The notes under the pieces were generated by a model. The model worked only from the letters and a program-made list of their open reading frames with translations, made no database searches and was not told where the DNA came from. Source: JBFHFS01 sp041583495 (GTDB lineage Bacteria; Bacteroidota; Bacteroidia; Bacteroidales; Marinilabiliaceae). Taken from it: a stretch of 64,000 bases of DNA. The translations under genes and the position numbers were made by a program. Below are positions 35,861-44,517 of this stretch, one piece after another. The first letter of the stretch is position 1. Each line of letters opens with the position of its first letter. Location: the NCBI GenBank assembly GCA_041583495.1, contig JBFHFS010000011.1:35122-99121 (forward strand). Reading direction: 5' to 3'.

Positions 35861-38113
35861 ATGGCTTCATCTTCCCAAAATTCAGCACGCAGGTTTGGCA
35901 CCGCCCCTGTATTCATAACGGCTATCTCCACCATTTTAGGAGCGATTCTCTTTCTGCGCTTTGGCTATGCCGTTGGCACCATTGGATTTATAGGCAGTTT
36001 CCTGTTGGTTATACTGGGGCATCTTATCACCATCCCCACGGCGCTGGCCATCTCTGAGTTATCGACCAATACCCGTGTGGAGGGCGGTGGCGAATATTTT
36101 ATCATCTCCCGCTCCTTTGGGCTTAACATCGGTGCCACCATCGGGATGGCCCTCTTCATGTCACAGGCCATTAGTATCGCCTTTTATATTATCGCCTTCA
36201 CCGAAAGTTTTGAGCCCTTCTTTAACTGGTGGCTGGGCAACTTTGGCTGGGAGCTTCCCCGCCAGGCCATTAGCATCCCCGTGTTACTTATTATGGGTCT
36301 TCTAATTTTTAAGAAAGGGGCCAATTTGGGTATCGGCTTGCTTTATGTTGTTGCCGGCGTGTTATTTCTCTCACTCATCCTCTTTTTTATGGGGCAAGGA
36401 GAACCCACTCTGGTTGAGGGGAGCCACTTTAAGAGTAACCTCAGCTTCCTCAACAAAGATCAGTTCTTTGTGGTGTTTGCCATCTGTTTCCCTGCCTTTA
36501 CAGGTATGACCGCGGGAGTGGGCCTGAGTGGCGACCTGAAAGCCCCCGGCAAATCCCTCCCACTGGGCACCATGAGCGCAACCATTAGTGGAATGATCAT
36601 TTATATTTTGGTTATCTGGAAGCTCTCCAGCACTGTTTCCACCGAATCGCTGATAGGCAATCAGCTGGTCATGTCACAAGTGGCTGTTGGAGGTAGTATT
36701 TTTGTCATCCTGGGCCTGGCGGCCTCTACCCTCTCCTCGGCACTGGGCTCCATTTTGGTGGCCCCGCGTACGCTTCAGGCAATGGCCTACGACAAGAGCT
36801 TTCCTGCCCGTCGACTCAACGTGTTTTTGGCCAAGGGCGCCGGCAGAACTTTTGAACCCCGCAATGCCACTGTGGTAGCCTTTGCCATTGCCTTCATTTT
36901 TGTGGCGCTTGGCAACGTAAATGCCGTGGCAGGGATTATTTCCATGTTTTTCCTTATCACCTACGGCTCCTTATGCCTCATCAGTTTTCTGAATCATTTT
37001 GGCTCCTCCCCCTCCTACCGTCCACGGTTCCGGTCGAAATGGTATTTCTCCCTCGCGGGCTTTTTACTGTCGGTGTGGGTCATGTTCATGATCAGCCCGC
37101 TTTACACCATATTGGCTTATGGTCTCATCACCCTTCTTTATTTGCTGGTCGAACATTACCACAGCCATCGCAAGGGGCTGGTAAGCCTGTTTAAAGGAGC
37201 CCTGTTCCAGCTCAACCGACGTCTTCAGGTGTATATGCAGAAAAACCAGAGCGGACAGGAAAACGAAGAGTGGCGGCCGGCGGCGGTTTGCATCTCGTCC
37301 CACTCCTTTGAACGCGATAAGATTTTTGACCTCATGAACTGGCTCTCTTACCGCCATGGTTTTGGGACCTATTTCCACTTTATTGAAGGCTATTTTAGCA
37401 GGCAGACCTATGAGGAAGCCAAGGCTATCCACACCCAGCTGGTAGAACTGCAAAAAGAGGAGAACAGCGCCCTCTATATCGACACCATGATTTCGCCGTC
37501 GTATACCTCGGCCATCGCCCAAATCATTCAGGCCCCCAGCATCTCGGGCATGGAAAACAATATGGTTCTGCTGGAATACGACAAATCGATTCCCGAAGAG
37601 CTGGAACGTATCATCACCAATATCAATCTCACCAAAGCAGGCCGCTACGATGTTTGCGTCTACGGCATCAGCAACGTGTCTATTAAATTCAAGAAAGGCA
37701 TCCACGTCTGGATCCGGCCGCTCGACTACGACAATGCCAATTTAATGATTTTGCTGGGCTACATCATCCTGGCACATCCCGATTGGCACAAGGGAAGCAT
37801 CAAAATTTTCAGCATCTGCGCACCCGACCAGGTGGACGAGGCACGGGAGGAACTTAAGATACTTGTGCAGGAAGGCCGATTGCCCATTACCCTGGCCAAC
37901 ATAGAGATTGTTCCCGTTTCAGGCAACCTGCCCATCCACGAAATAATCAATGAGCATTCGGCCCAGGCTGGCCTAACCCTCATAGGCTTCTGCGAAGAAC
38001 ATTACAAAAACCGGGGCATCGAGTTCTTCACCGCCTTTAATGAACTGGGCGACGTATTGTTCGTTAACGCCTCCGAAGCACGTGAAATCGTAAACGTTGC
38101 CCCTGACCTCTGA
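35861..38113 (+). CDS. SLC12-like / APC-superfamily amino acid or cation-chloride permease
   Basis: The product has 750 residues. The N-terminal 450 residues carry about 12 membrane helices, starting in FGTAPVFITAISTILGAILFLRFGYAVG, which is typical of bacterial relatives of the SLC12 cation-chloride cotransporters (APC superfamily). GVGLSGDLKAPGKSLPLGT follows in the sixth helix region. The last 300 residues are soluble, with repeated alpha/beta elements like the cytoplasmic tail of SLC12 proteins (universal-stress-like), including VNVAPDL at the end. The transported ion or amino acid is unknown. It is a lone gene with a long leader. Confidence 0.85.
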   Translation: MASSSQNSARRFGTAPVFITAISTILGAILFLRFGYAVGTIGFIGSFLLVILGHLITIPTALAISELSTNTRVEGGGEYFIISRSFGLNIGATIGMALFMSQAISIAFYIIAFTESFEPFFNWWLGNFGWELPRQAISIPVLLIMGLLIFKKGANLGIGLLYVVAGVLFLSLILFFMGQGEPTLVEGSHFKSNLSFLNKDQFFVVFAICFPAFTGMTAGVGLSGDLKAPGKSLPLGTMSATISGMIIYILVIWKLSSTVSTESLIGNQLVMSQVAVGGSIFVILGLAASTLSSALGSILVAPRTLQAMAYDKSFPARRLNVFLAKGAGRTFEPRNATVVAFAIAFIFVALGNVNAVAGIISMFFLITYGSLCLISFLNHFGSSPSYRPRFRSKWYFSLAGFLLSVWVMFMISPLYTILAYGLITLLYLLVEHYHSHRKGLVSLFKGALFQLNRRLQVYMQKNQSGQENEEWRPAAVCISSHSFERDKIFDLMNWLSYRHGFGTYFHFIEGYFSRQTYEEAKAIHTQLVELQKEENSALYIDTMISPSYTSAIAQIIQAPSISGMENNMVLLEYDKSIPEELERIITNINLTKAGRYDVCVYGISNVSIKFKKGIHVWIRPLDYDNANLMILLGYIILAHPDWHKGSIKIFSICAPDQVDEAREELKILVQEGRLPITLANIEIVPVSGNLPIHEIINEHSAQAGLTLIGFCEEHYKNRGIEFFTAFNELGDVLFVNASEAREIVNVAPDL

Positions 38114-38250
38114 TCACTGTCCGGAAACAAGCCTCTCTTAAAAATGATTGCTCAATAAAAAAGAGTTGAATGGGCGCCTTGTTCCTCGTTCACTCCCAAA
38201 AGAGCTGAACATTTTGAGCGCATTTTATATTTTATAGCAATTTTATTTTA

Positions 38251-38276
38251 AAAAGTCAAAATTACTTTTAAATTTG
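38251..38276 (+). promoter_or_regulatory. Promoter with overlapping palindrome before the galactose regulator
   Basis: TAAATTTG (38269-38276) fits the -7 element, 20 bp before the ATG. Overlapping it is a dyad, AAAAGT (38251-38256), 7 bases, ACTTTT (38264-38269). This could be the regulator's own operator. Confidence 0.45.
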
Positions 38277-38296
38277 TCTCTACAGATTAAACAGTA

Positions 38297-38992
38297 ATGA
38301 CCTACGACACTTACGACAAAGTAAAGCGACTGTTATCGATCGATTGCGTTATATTTGGCTACGAAGAGGAAAAGCTTAAACTGCTGATCTTCAAACGCCA
38401 CATAGCGCCATCTAAAGGCCAATGGTCCCTTATTGGTGGGTGGGTTAACGAAAACGAATCGGTGGAAGATGCGGCCCTCAGGGTGCTGGGCGCCATCACC
38501 GGACTGAAAGATGTCTATCTGGAACAGGTAGGGGTTTTTTCGAAGCCGGGACGCGATCCGGGCGGTAACGTATTAACGGTAGCCTTTAACGCCTTAATAA
38601 AGATTGAGAAACACAGCAACGAGATAATCCAGGAATTTGGGGCGCAATGGGTGCCCATATCCCAGGTGCCTCCTTTGATCTTCGACCACGACGACATGCT
38701 TCGTCTGGCTTATGAAAAGTTGCGGTTAAAGGCCACCTACAACCTCATTGGCCGCCAGTTACTACCCGAAAAATTCACCCTTACTCAGCTTCGAAACCTT
38801 TACAACGAGATATTTCAAAAAACATTCGATCCCGGCAACTTCCGCAAGAAGTTGTTGTCGCTCAAATTATTGGAACGTCTGGATGAAAAAGATCGATCGG
38901 AATCCAAAAAAGGGGCTTTTTATTATCGATTCAAGGATGATCGGGAGAGCAGAGAAGTGGAACCTATTTTCAGAAGCACCCTCAAACTATAG
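38297..38992 (+). CDS. Nudix-domain transcriptional regulator (NrtR/AraR type), probable galactose regulator
   Basis: The product has 231 residues: Nudix-like domain (about 10-145) and a winged helix C-terminal domain (about 155-225, FTLTQLRNLYNEIFQKTFDPGNFRKKLLSL read in short parts). This is the layout of the NrtR regulators used in Bacteroidota for sugar genes (for example AraR of Bacteroides). The Nudix box is degenerate: where hydrolases have REUxEE, it has RVLGAI, so both glutamates are missing and pyrophosphatase activity is unlikely. It precedes galactokinase, sugar permease and aldose epimerase, so galactose sensing is inferred. Confidence 0.9.
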   Translation: MTYDTYDKVKRLLSIDCVIFGYEEEKLKLLIFKRHIAPSKGQWSLIGGWVNENESVEDAALRVLGAITGLKDVYLEQVGVFSKPGRDPGGNVLTVAFNALIKIEKHSNEIIQEFGAQWVPISQVPPLIFDHDDMLRLAYEKLRLKATYNLIGRQLLPEKFTLTQLRNLYNEIFQKTFDPGNFRKKLLSLKLLERLDEKDRSESKKGAFYYRFKDDRESREVEPIFRSTLKL

Positions 38993-39039
38993 GGAACCCT
39001 GAGTATAGAACACGGTAGAATATTAATGGTTGGCTTAAG

Positions 39040-39062
39040 TAGGATGAGAAACGCTCATCCTA
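39040..39062. other. Hairpin between regulator and galactokinase genes
   Basis: TAGGATGAG, loop AAACG, CTCATCCTA: 9-bp perfect arms. Followed by A-rich sequence, so on the minus strand it would look like a terminator, on the plus strand it is a plain hairpin. It may separate regulator and structural gene mRNAs. Confidence 0.5.
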
Positions 39063-39150
39063 AAAATATGCAGCCCGGGGCCTACTGGCCTGCGGGATTT
39101 CGCAAAAATTAGTGAATACAAATAATAGTAACTCTAAATTTGAAACGAGT

Positions 39151-40434
39151 ATGTCAAAGATCAGTAGCCTAATTGAAAAGATTAACAATGGCAATAACCC
39201 ATTGTTTAAAGAGTTGTATGGCGACAACCCATCGGAACTGAAGCTGGAGGCCGTTAGGTACACCAACCTGATGAACGAGTTTAAGGCTTTGTACGACACC
39301 GATGATGTGGAGCTCTTCTCCTCCCCCGGGCGCACAGAAGTGGGCGGAAACCATACCGACCATCAGTACGGGCGGGTGCTGGCAGGGGCGGTAAACCTCG
39401 ACAATATTGCCGTTGCATCCAAAAACGACTCCAACATCATTCGCATCACCTCCGAAGGGTATCCTGAGTTTCATGTCGACCTGACAGACCTGTCGATTGA
39501 TCCCTCCCAGTTTTACACCTCCGCCTCCATCGTTCGCGGCATCTGCGCCCGGCTTAAGGAGCTGGGATACAAAATAGGGGGATTCAATGCCTGCATTGAA
39601 GGGCGTGTACCCAAGGGATCGGGATTGAGCTCATCGGCTTCGTTTGAGGTATTAATAGGTGCCATCATCAGCCACCTTTTCAACGATGGGAAGTTAGATC
39701 CCGTTCAAAATGCCATTATCGGACAATGGGCCGAAAACAACTACTTTGGAAAACCCTGCGGACTAATGGATCAAACCGCCTGTTCGGTGGGTGGCTTTAT
39801 TACCATCGACTTTAAAGACCCGGCAAAACCCATCGTGAAAGCACTGAATTTCGACTTTCAAAAAACAGGCTATGCTCTGGTCATCACCGATACCGGTGGC
39901 AATCATGCCGACCTGAACGACGAGTATGCCTCGCTGCCCATCGAGATGAAGTCGGTAGCCAAAGAGCTGGGCAAGAGTGTTTTGCGCGAGGTAACCCTCG
40001 GCGAAGTGGTGGAAGCCATACCCTCTCTGCGCGGAAAGGTTGGCGATCGTGCCATCTTGCGCTCGATTCACTTTCAGGGCGACAATGCCCGTGTGGTGGA
40101 ACAAGTGGCTGCCCTGGAGAAGGGTGACTTTGATGCCTTCCTGAAGATGGTAATTGAGTCGGGTATGAGCTCGTATATGTACAACCAGAATATCTTTCCG
40201 GTCAATAACGTGCAGGAACAAGGCGTTTCCCTGGCCCTGGCTCTGAGTGACATGGTACTTAAAGGCAAGGGCGCCTGGCGTGTGCATGGTGGAGGATTTG
40301 CCGGCACCATTCAGGCCTTTGTACCCCAGGATTTAGTGGATACTTATGTGGCCACTCTGGAACATGCCTTTGGTAAAGGACGCTGTCACAAGCTCTTTAT
40401 ACGTGCAAAAGGTTCCGTTAAAGTAGATCTTTAA
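39151..40434 (+). CDS. galK: Galactokinase
   Basis: The product has 427 residues from ATG 39151; a GTG at 39112 would add 13 polar residues. It phosphorylates galactose to galactose-1-phosphate (Leloir pathway, GHMP kinase family). Motifs: SSPGRTEVGGNHTDHQYG (galactokinase signature), PKGSGLSSSASFEVLIG (GHMP ATP motif), LMDQTACSVGG, and VHGGGFAGTIQAFVP at the C-terminus. Slightly longer than E. coli GalK (382) at the N-terminus. TAAATTTG at 39135-39142, just before the start, resembles a -7 element but is very close. It is followed 48 bp later by the sugar permease. Confidence 0.95.
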   Translation: MSKISSLIEKINNGNNPLFKELYGDNPSELKLEAVRYTNLMNEFKALYDTDDVELFSSPGRTEVGGNHTDHQYGRVLAGAVNLDNIAVASKNDSNIIRITSEGYPEFHVDLTDLSIDPSQFYTSASIVRGICARLKELGYKIGGFNACIEGRVPKGSGLSSSASFEVLIGAIISHLFNDGKLDPVQNAIIGQWAENNYFGKPCGLMDQTACSVGGFITIDFKDPAKPIVKALNFDFQKTGYALVITDTGGNHADLNDEYASLPIEMKSVAKELGKSVLREVTLGEVVEAIPSLRGKVGDRAILRSIHFQGDNARVVEQVAALEKGDFDAFLKMVIESGMSSYMYNQNIFPVNNVQEQGVSLALALSDMVLKGKGAWRVHGGGFAGTIQAFVPQDLVDTYVATLEHAFGKGRCHKLFIRAKGSVKVDL

Positions 40435-40482
40435 CCGCTTTTTAAATAAACTCTTAAAAAATCAACTAATTTTTAAACCATT

Positions 40483-41730
40483 ATGGGAAATCAAAAAACG
40501 AGTTTTGTCGTACCCTTTGCCACCATGTCCTTTTTATTGTTCCTGTTGGGCTTTGTAACCTGGATCAATAACATTCTGGTGCCTTTCATGAAAGCGCAGT
40601 TCAGTATTACCGAGAGCCAGGCGCAGCTGGTGAGTGCTGCTTTTTTTGGTGCCTATATCATTTCCATACCCGTAGGCGGTATCGTGAAAAAGATCGGTTA
40701 TAAGATGAGCGTCATCATCGGTTCGGTCATCACCGGCATCGGATGTGCCATTTTTGTTCCTGCCTTAGACATGGGATATGGAATGGTGCTGGGCGGATTA
40801 TTTATAACCGCAATTGGTGTTGTCGTTCTGCAGGTAGCTGCCAATCCATATGTGATTGCAATGGGTACCCCCGAAACCTCAGCCTCACGCCTGACCCTGG
40901 CGATGGCTGTTAACTCAAGTGCCGCTGTATTAGCCCCCATCATAGGCGGATTCATTCTGGAATCCAGCGACGGTTCGGTTATTGTGCATGAACAACTGGC
41001 TAAAACCATGTTTATTGCCCTGGCAGCTATTTCAATTGTTACGGCCGTTATCCTGGTGTTTATGCATTTGCCTGTTATCGAGGATGATACAGAAGAACTG
41101 GCAACATCCAAGGGCAGAAGTGCCTGGAGTTTCCCTCACTTGATCCTGGGCTTTGTGGCTATTGGCGTTTATATGGGTTTAGAGGTAGGTGTAGGAAATT
41201 ACTTCTTAAACTATGTGGAGTACAATGTGCCCGGTAAGACCATTGATTTTGCTTCCACCATTTTAGGGTTCTATCCTTTGGGTTTCTTTGTGGGAAGGTT
41301 ATTAGGTGCCGGATTGTTAAAGAAATATGAAGCGTCTAAAGTATTGCTGGTAAATTCCATTATTTGTGTGTTGTTGCTGGTTACCTTCTTCCTGACCAAA
41401 GGATCTGCATTCTCAATTTGGCCACTGATTGCACAGGGATTGTTTTTATCTATTATGTGGTCAGTATTATTCGACCTTTCCATGAAAGACATACCTGCCT
41501 CTACCGCTAAATTAGGCTCCGGAATCATTTGTACCGGGGTTATCTTTACCGGTATGTGGATGTTTATCATGGGTAAAGTGGTCGATGCTACCGGAACCAA
41601 ACTGGCGGATGGTTCCATTGATCCTGCATCCTCCAATTATGGGATAGCCTATGCCTTCTTCTTCCTCTTTTATGCCTATATCATTTTCTTTGCCTTAAAA
41701 GGAGCTAAAATCAGAAGAAAAACCATTTAA
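40483..41730 (+). CDS. MFS sugar permease (FucP/GluP family)
   Basis: The product has 415 residues and about 12 membrane helices. The start FLLGFVTWINNILVPFMKAQF and the stretch VLQVAANPYVIAMG are hallmarks of the FHS (fucose-galactose-glucose:H+ symporter) family. Between galactokinase and aldose epimerase it almost certainly imports galactose or glucose/galactose. Stop to next start is 11 bp, so it is co-transcribed with the epimerase gene. Confidence 0.93.
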   Translation: MGNQKTSFVVPFATMSFLLFLLGFVTWINNILVPFMKAQFSITESQAQLVSAAFFGAYIISIPVGGIVKKIGYKMSVIIGSVITGIGCAIFVPALDMGYGMVLGGLFITAIGVVVLQVAANPYVIAMGTPETSASRLTLAMAVNSSAAVLAPIIGGFILESSDGSVIVHEQLAKTMFIALAAISIVTAVILVFMHLPVIEDDTEELATSKGRSAWSFPHLILGFVAIGVYMGLEVGVGNYFLNYVEYNVPGKTIDFASTILGFYPLGFFVGRLLGAGLLKKYEASKVLLVNSIICVLLLVTFFLTKGSAFSIWPLIAQGLFLSIMWSVLFDLSMKDIPASTAKLGSGIICTGVIFTGMWMFIMGKVVDATGTKLADGSIDPASSNYGIAYAFFFLFYAYIIFFALKGAKIRRKTI

Positions 41731-41741
41731 TTAAAACAACC

Positions 41742-42764
41742 ATGTCAAAAGCAAGCGACGTTTTTACGCTCAAGAATAAAAATAAGGTGGAGGTTACCTT
41801 CATGGCCCATGGGGGCCGGGTAATCTCCATCAAGGTACCCGATGCCAACGGCACCCTGGCCGATGTGTTGATTGGCTACCAGACACCCGCAGAAGCCTTA
41901 AAGGGTGACGCCTATTTTGGCGCCCTTTGTGGACGTTATGCCAACCGGGTGGTGAACGGTCAGTTTTCCCTCGAGGGAGTAGACTATCAGCTGGATTGCA
42001 ACAACGGGAACAACCATCTGCATGGAGGCCTCGATGGCTTTAACGTCCGCGTATGGGATGTTAAGCCTTATGATGAACCCCAATTTGCGCAGGCTTACAA
42101 ACTTTCGTTGGTAAGTCCCGATGGCGATCAAAAATATCCCGGTGAGTTAACCGTTGAAGTCGTTTACGGCCTGACCAACGACAACGAGTTTGTGATTCAA
42201 TACAACGCTCAAACCACCAAAGCAACGATTATCAACCTCACCTCTCATGGTTATTTCAATCTGAAAGGTGCAGGTACCGGAACCATCGAAAACCACGAGT
42301 TACAGATCAGCGCTTCCCGTTACACCCCCATCTCGGGTGCCATTGGAACGGTTACCGGCGAGATTGTTCCGGTGAAAGGAACCCCCATGGATTTCACCAC
42401 CGCCAAAAAGATCGGCGATACCTGCTCTGCCGACGATGAGCAGGTGAAGCTGGTCGATGGCATTGATCACAACTTTGTGATTGATGGCTATGATGGAATG
42501 TTGAAGCTGGCCGCCACCCTGACCGATCCCGAGTCGGGACGTAAGATGGAAGTCTATACCGATCAACCCGGTATTCAGATTTATACGGGCAGCCATTTCG
42601 ACGGTTCGGAAACCGGAAAGCTGGGCGCACCTATTGAAAAATGGGGTGGTCTGGCCATGGAAACGCAAATTTTCCCCGACTCTCCCAACCACGACCATTT
42701 TCCCGATGCGGTGTTGCAACCGGGAAAAACTTACAAACACACCTGCGTTTATAAGTTTATCTAA
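41742..42764 (+). CDS. galM: Aldose 1-epimerase (galactose mutarotase)
   Basis: The product has 340 residues, cytoplasmic. It interconverts alpha and beta galactose before phosphorylation. Catalytic residues are in conserved places: His in NNGNNHLHGG, His in TSHGYFNL, and the base Glu in METQIFPDSPNH. Length fits the family (about 340-380). Last gene of the galactose operon (regulator, galK, permease, galM), with a strong terminator at 42785. No galT or galE is present here. Confidence 0.95.
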   Translation: MSKASDVFTLKNKNKVEVTFMAHGGRVISIKVPDANGTLADVLIGYQTPAEALKGDAYFGALCGRYANRVVNGQFSLEGVDYQLDCNNGNNHLHGGLDGFNVRVWDVKPYDEPQFAQAYKLSLVSPDGDQKYPGELTVEVVYGLTNDNEFVIQYNAQTTKATIINLTSHGYFNLKGAGTGTIENHELQISASRYTPISGAIGTVTGEIVPVKGTPMDFTTAKKIGDTCSADDEQVKLVDGIDHNFVIDGYDGMLKLAATLTDPESGRKMEVYTDQPGIQIYTGSHFDGSETGKLGAPIEKWGGLAMETQIFPDSPNHDHFPDAVLQPGKTYKHTCVYKFI

Positions 42765-42784
42765 AACTATCGCATGAACAAATT

Positions 42785-42818
42785 AAAAGCCGCCCCGGTA
42801 TCCGGGACGGCTTTTTTT
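42785..42818 (+). terminator. Terminator after the galactose operon
   Basis: AAAAGCCG...CCCGG, 3-base loop, CCGGG.CGGCTTTTTTT. Arms of 12-13 bp with one mismatch and a T7 tail. Confidence 0.92.
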
Positions 42819-42896
42819 GGCACCAAAGGACCAACATGGGCCCCTACCCTCAAATGCAGATAGATCATCCCTCAGATGACCCTATTTTATCCCTCC

Positions 42897-43133
42897 CAGG
42901 GATACAGACACACAAATTGTGCGTCTCTGCGGTTTTATTCATCGGGGCTATCGGTTGGGGTTTCTTTTTTCACCCCTTCGGGTATGCAGACGCATAAATT
43001 GTGCGTCTCTACGGTTTTATTTTATCCGGGCTATCTGTTGGTTTTCTTTTTTCACCCCTTCGGGTATACAGACGCACAAATTGTGCGTCTCTACGGTTTT
43101 ATTCATTGGGGCTATCGGTTGGGTTTCTTTTTT
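42897..43133. repeat. Three tandem 81-82 bp REP-like units
   Basis: Each unit has a 21-bp near-perfect palindrome AGACGCACAAATTGTGCGTCT (at 42907, 42988 and 43070; first two with one or two changes) followed by CTACGGTTTTATT and a GGGCTATC.GTTGGG tail and CACCCCTTCGGGTA. Period 81-82 bp. Extragenic, between convergent galM and the TPR lipoprotein gene. Confidence 0.85.
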
Positions 43134-43215
43134 ACCTTTTTTACCTTTTTCACCTTTTTCACCCTTTCACCTTTTCACCCTTTTCACCTTTTCACCTTTT
43201 CCCCCTTTTCACCTT
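43128..43215. repeat. Polypyrimidine microsatellite-like tract
   Basis: About 85 bases almost free of G on the plus strand, built from variants of CCTTTTTCA and CACCTTTT. It abuts the 3' end of the TPR lipoprotein gene. Mirror-symmetric homopyrimidine tracts like this are slippage-prone and can form triplex DNA. Confidence 0.8.
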
Positions 43216-44096
43216 TGATTATTCAACAGCATATCCAATTTGGCGGCTTCGGCCTTCATCTCCAGTCTCAGATAGATATTCTTCAGATATTTGATATAGG
43301 TATTATTGGCGGGATCTATGCCCCTCATTTTTTCAAACATATCTCTGCTTTGGCGATACAGGGTAGATATCTTTTTCAACTCGCGTCGCAGGTAGACATA
43401 GGTGGTATAATCGGGTTTTTTATTGTATTTGGCCATCTCGGACTGGAACCACTTTTCAGCATTGTTGTATACGTTGACCCCTTTCCAAAAGAGGGCCGGC
43501 TCAAAGTCGGGGTTTCTGGCCAGAATCTTCTCCACAATGGCATCGGCCTCTTCCTCTTTGCCGGTGGCCTTCAACGCCTCGGCACGCATAAAGAGAAGCT
43601 CGGGCACGTTGGTGGGTGGCATGCGGTCCCACAGCTCCAGGGCGGCCTCATAGTTCTCATTCTTCATCTCCAGTCGAAACTGGCGGGAGAGAATATCCAT
43701 TTTGACCTCGTCGGAGGTAACAAGAGAAAAGTATTTTTTCCAGTGATCCTGTTCTTTGCGCGGCTGATTGGTTTTTTGATACAGTTCTCCAAGCAATAAT
43801 ACCGCCTCTTCATCTTCCGAACGTTCCAGCCACCCCTTGAGAAGCTCCTCACTCCTGCTATAGCGCTTTAACTCATTGGCTGCCTTGGCGGCCATCTTCA
43901 GATAAGTCAGATCAGTCGCAGCACCCTTGTCGGACTGGTATTTTTTTAGTTGGTCGTAAGAGACCAATGTTTGTTCATAATTTCCCGAAGCAAAGGACTC
44001 ACTCACCGAACTTTGCAGGGTTTGCATCTGCTTCAGCGGATTGCAGGCAAATAACAGCGCCAGCGCTAACATCGGAACAACACGAAAAAATTTCAT
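43209..44096 (-). CDS. TPR-like lipoprotein
   Basis: The product has 295 residues from ATG 44096; a TTG at 44141 would extend by 15 residues but spoils the signal. The signal ends at ALALLFAC, a lipobox with Cys17. The mature part is all helical and TPR-like, with units such as SYDQLKKYQSDKGAATDLTYLKMA, AVLLLGELYQKTNQPRKEQDHW, ELLFMRAEALKATGKEEEADAIVEKIL and PALFWKGVNVYNNAEKW (each a piece of a helical pair). Probably a periplasm-facing or outer membrane scaffold. The stop lies within the polypyrimidine tract edge. No operon partner. Confidence 0.75.
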   Translation of the reverse strand: MKFFRVVPMLALALLFACNPLKQMQTLQSSVSESFASGNYEQTLVSYDQLKKYQSDKGAATDLTYLKMAAKAANELKRYSRSEELLKGWLERSEDEEAVLLLGELYQKTNQPRKEQDHWKKYFSLVTSDEVKMDILSRQFRLEMKNENYEAALELWDRMPPTNVPELLFMRAEALKATGKEEEADAIVEKILARNPDFEPALFWKGVNVYNNAEKWFQSEMAKYNKKPDYTTYVYLRRELKKISTLYRQSRDMFEKMRGIDPANNTYIKYLKNIYLRLEMKAEAAKLDMLLNNQR

Positions 44097-44329
44097 CTTC
44101 TGGTTTTTTAAGTCGGGCCAAATGCTAAACCGGCACGACAATTATATTAAGTAATTAGAAGGCGCCCTCATTTATCCATGGGGAAAGCCTGAGGTACCTG
44201 ATAAAGTGCGAATGTAATAAGGGATACACTTCAAAACAAGTAGCCGCCGGAAGCTTCAGGTTTATTTGCAGTAAAACATCTTGTTTTTCAGATTGTTGAC
44301 CCCATCTCAAAAAAATAATAAATAAATCA
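44097..44329. other. Spacer upstream of tRNA-Ser promoter
   Basis: No gene or clear element between the TPR lipoprotein start and the tRNA-Ser promoter. Confidence 0.4.
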
Positions 44330-44361
44330 TTGTGCTAAGTGTGTTAAAAGTTCTATTTTTG
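44330..44361 (+). promoter_or_regulatory. Promoter of tRNA-Ser
   Basis: TTG (44330-44332), 21-base spacer, TATTTTTG (44354-44361): a good match to the Bacteroidota promoter. It is about 63 bp before tRNA-Ser. Confidence 0.75.
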
Positions 44362-44370
44362 CACCGCATT

Positions 44371-44412
44371 CACCGGAAAGGTCCGGTGATTGGAAAGGCT
44401 GAAAAAGCCTTT
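44371..44412 (+). other. Two hairpins in the tRNA-Ser leader
   Basis: CACCGG/CCGGTG (44371-44376 with 44383-44388) and AAAGGCT/AGCCTTT (44394-44400 with 44406-44412) lie between promoter and tRNA 5' end. They may guide 5' processing. Confidence 0.6.
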
Positions 44413-44424
44413 TGTTTAACACCT

Positions 44425-44512
44425 GGAGAGGTGCATGAGTGGTTGAAATGGCACGCCTGGAAAGCGTGTGTACCTCAAAAGGGTACCGGGGGTTCGAATC
44501 CCTTCCTCTCCG
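44425..44512 (+). tRNA. tRNA-Ser (anticodon GGA)
   Basis: 88 nt class II tRNA. Acceptor GGAGAGG/CCTCTCC, anticodon stem CACGC/GCGTG with loop CTGGAAA giving GGA, long variable arm, T arm GGGTTCGAATCCC. Discriminator G; the genome reads GCC at the 3' end so full CCA is not encoded. The terminator-like repeat array begins 5 bp after its 3' end. Confidence 0.95.
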
Positions 44513-44517
44513 CCTTC

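Noticed and set aside
42897..43133. CRISPR-like repeats
   Set aside because: Only three units, with near-identical spacers and a long palindromic core. REP-like array fits better.
42876..43799. A 307-codon plus-strand protein
   Set aside because: It is a readthrough of the REP-like repeats and polypyrimidine tract into the antisense of the TPR lipoprotein gene.
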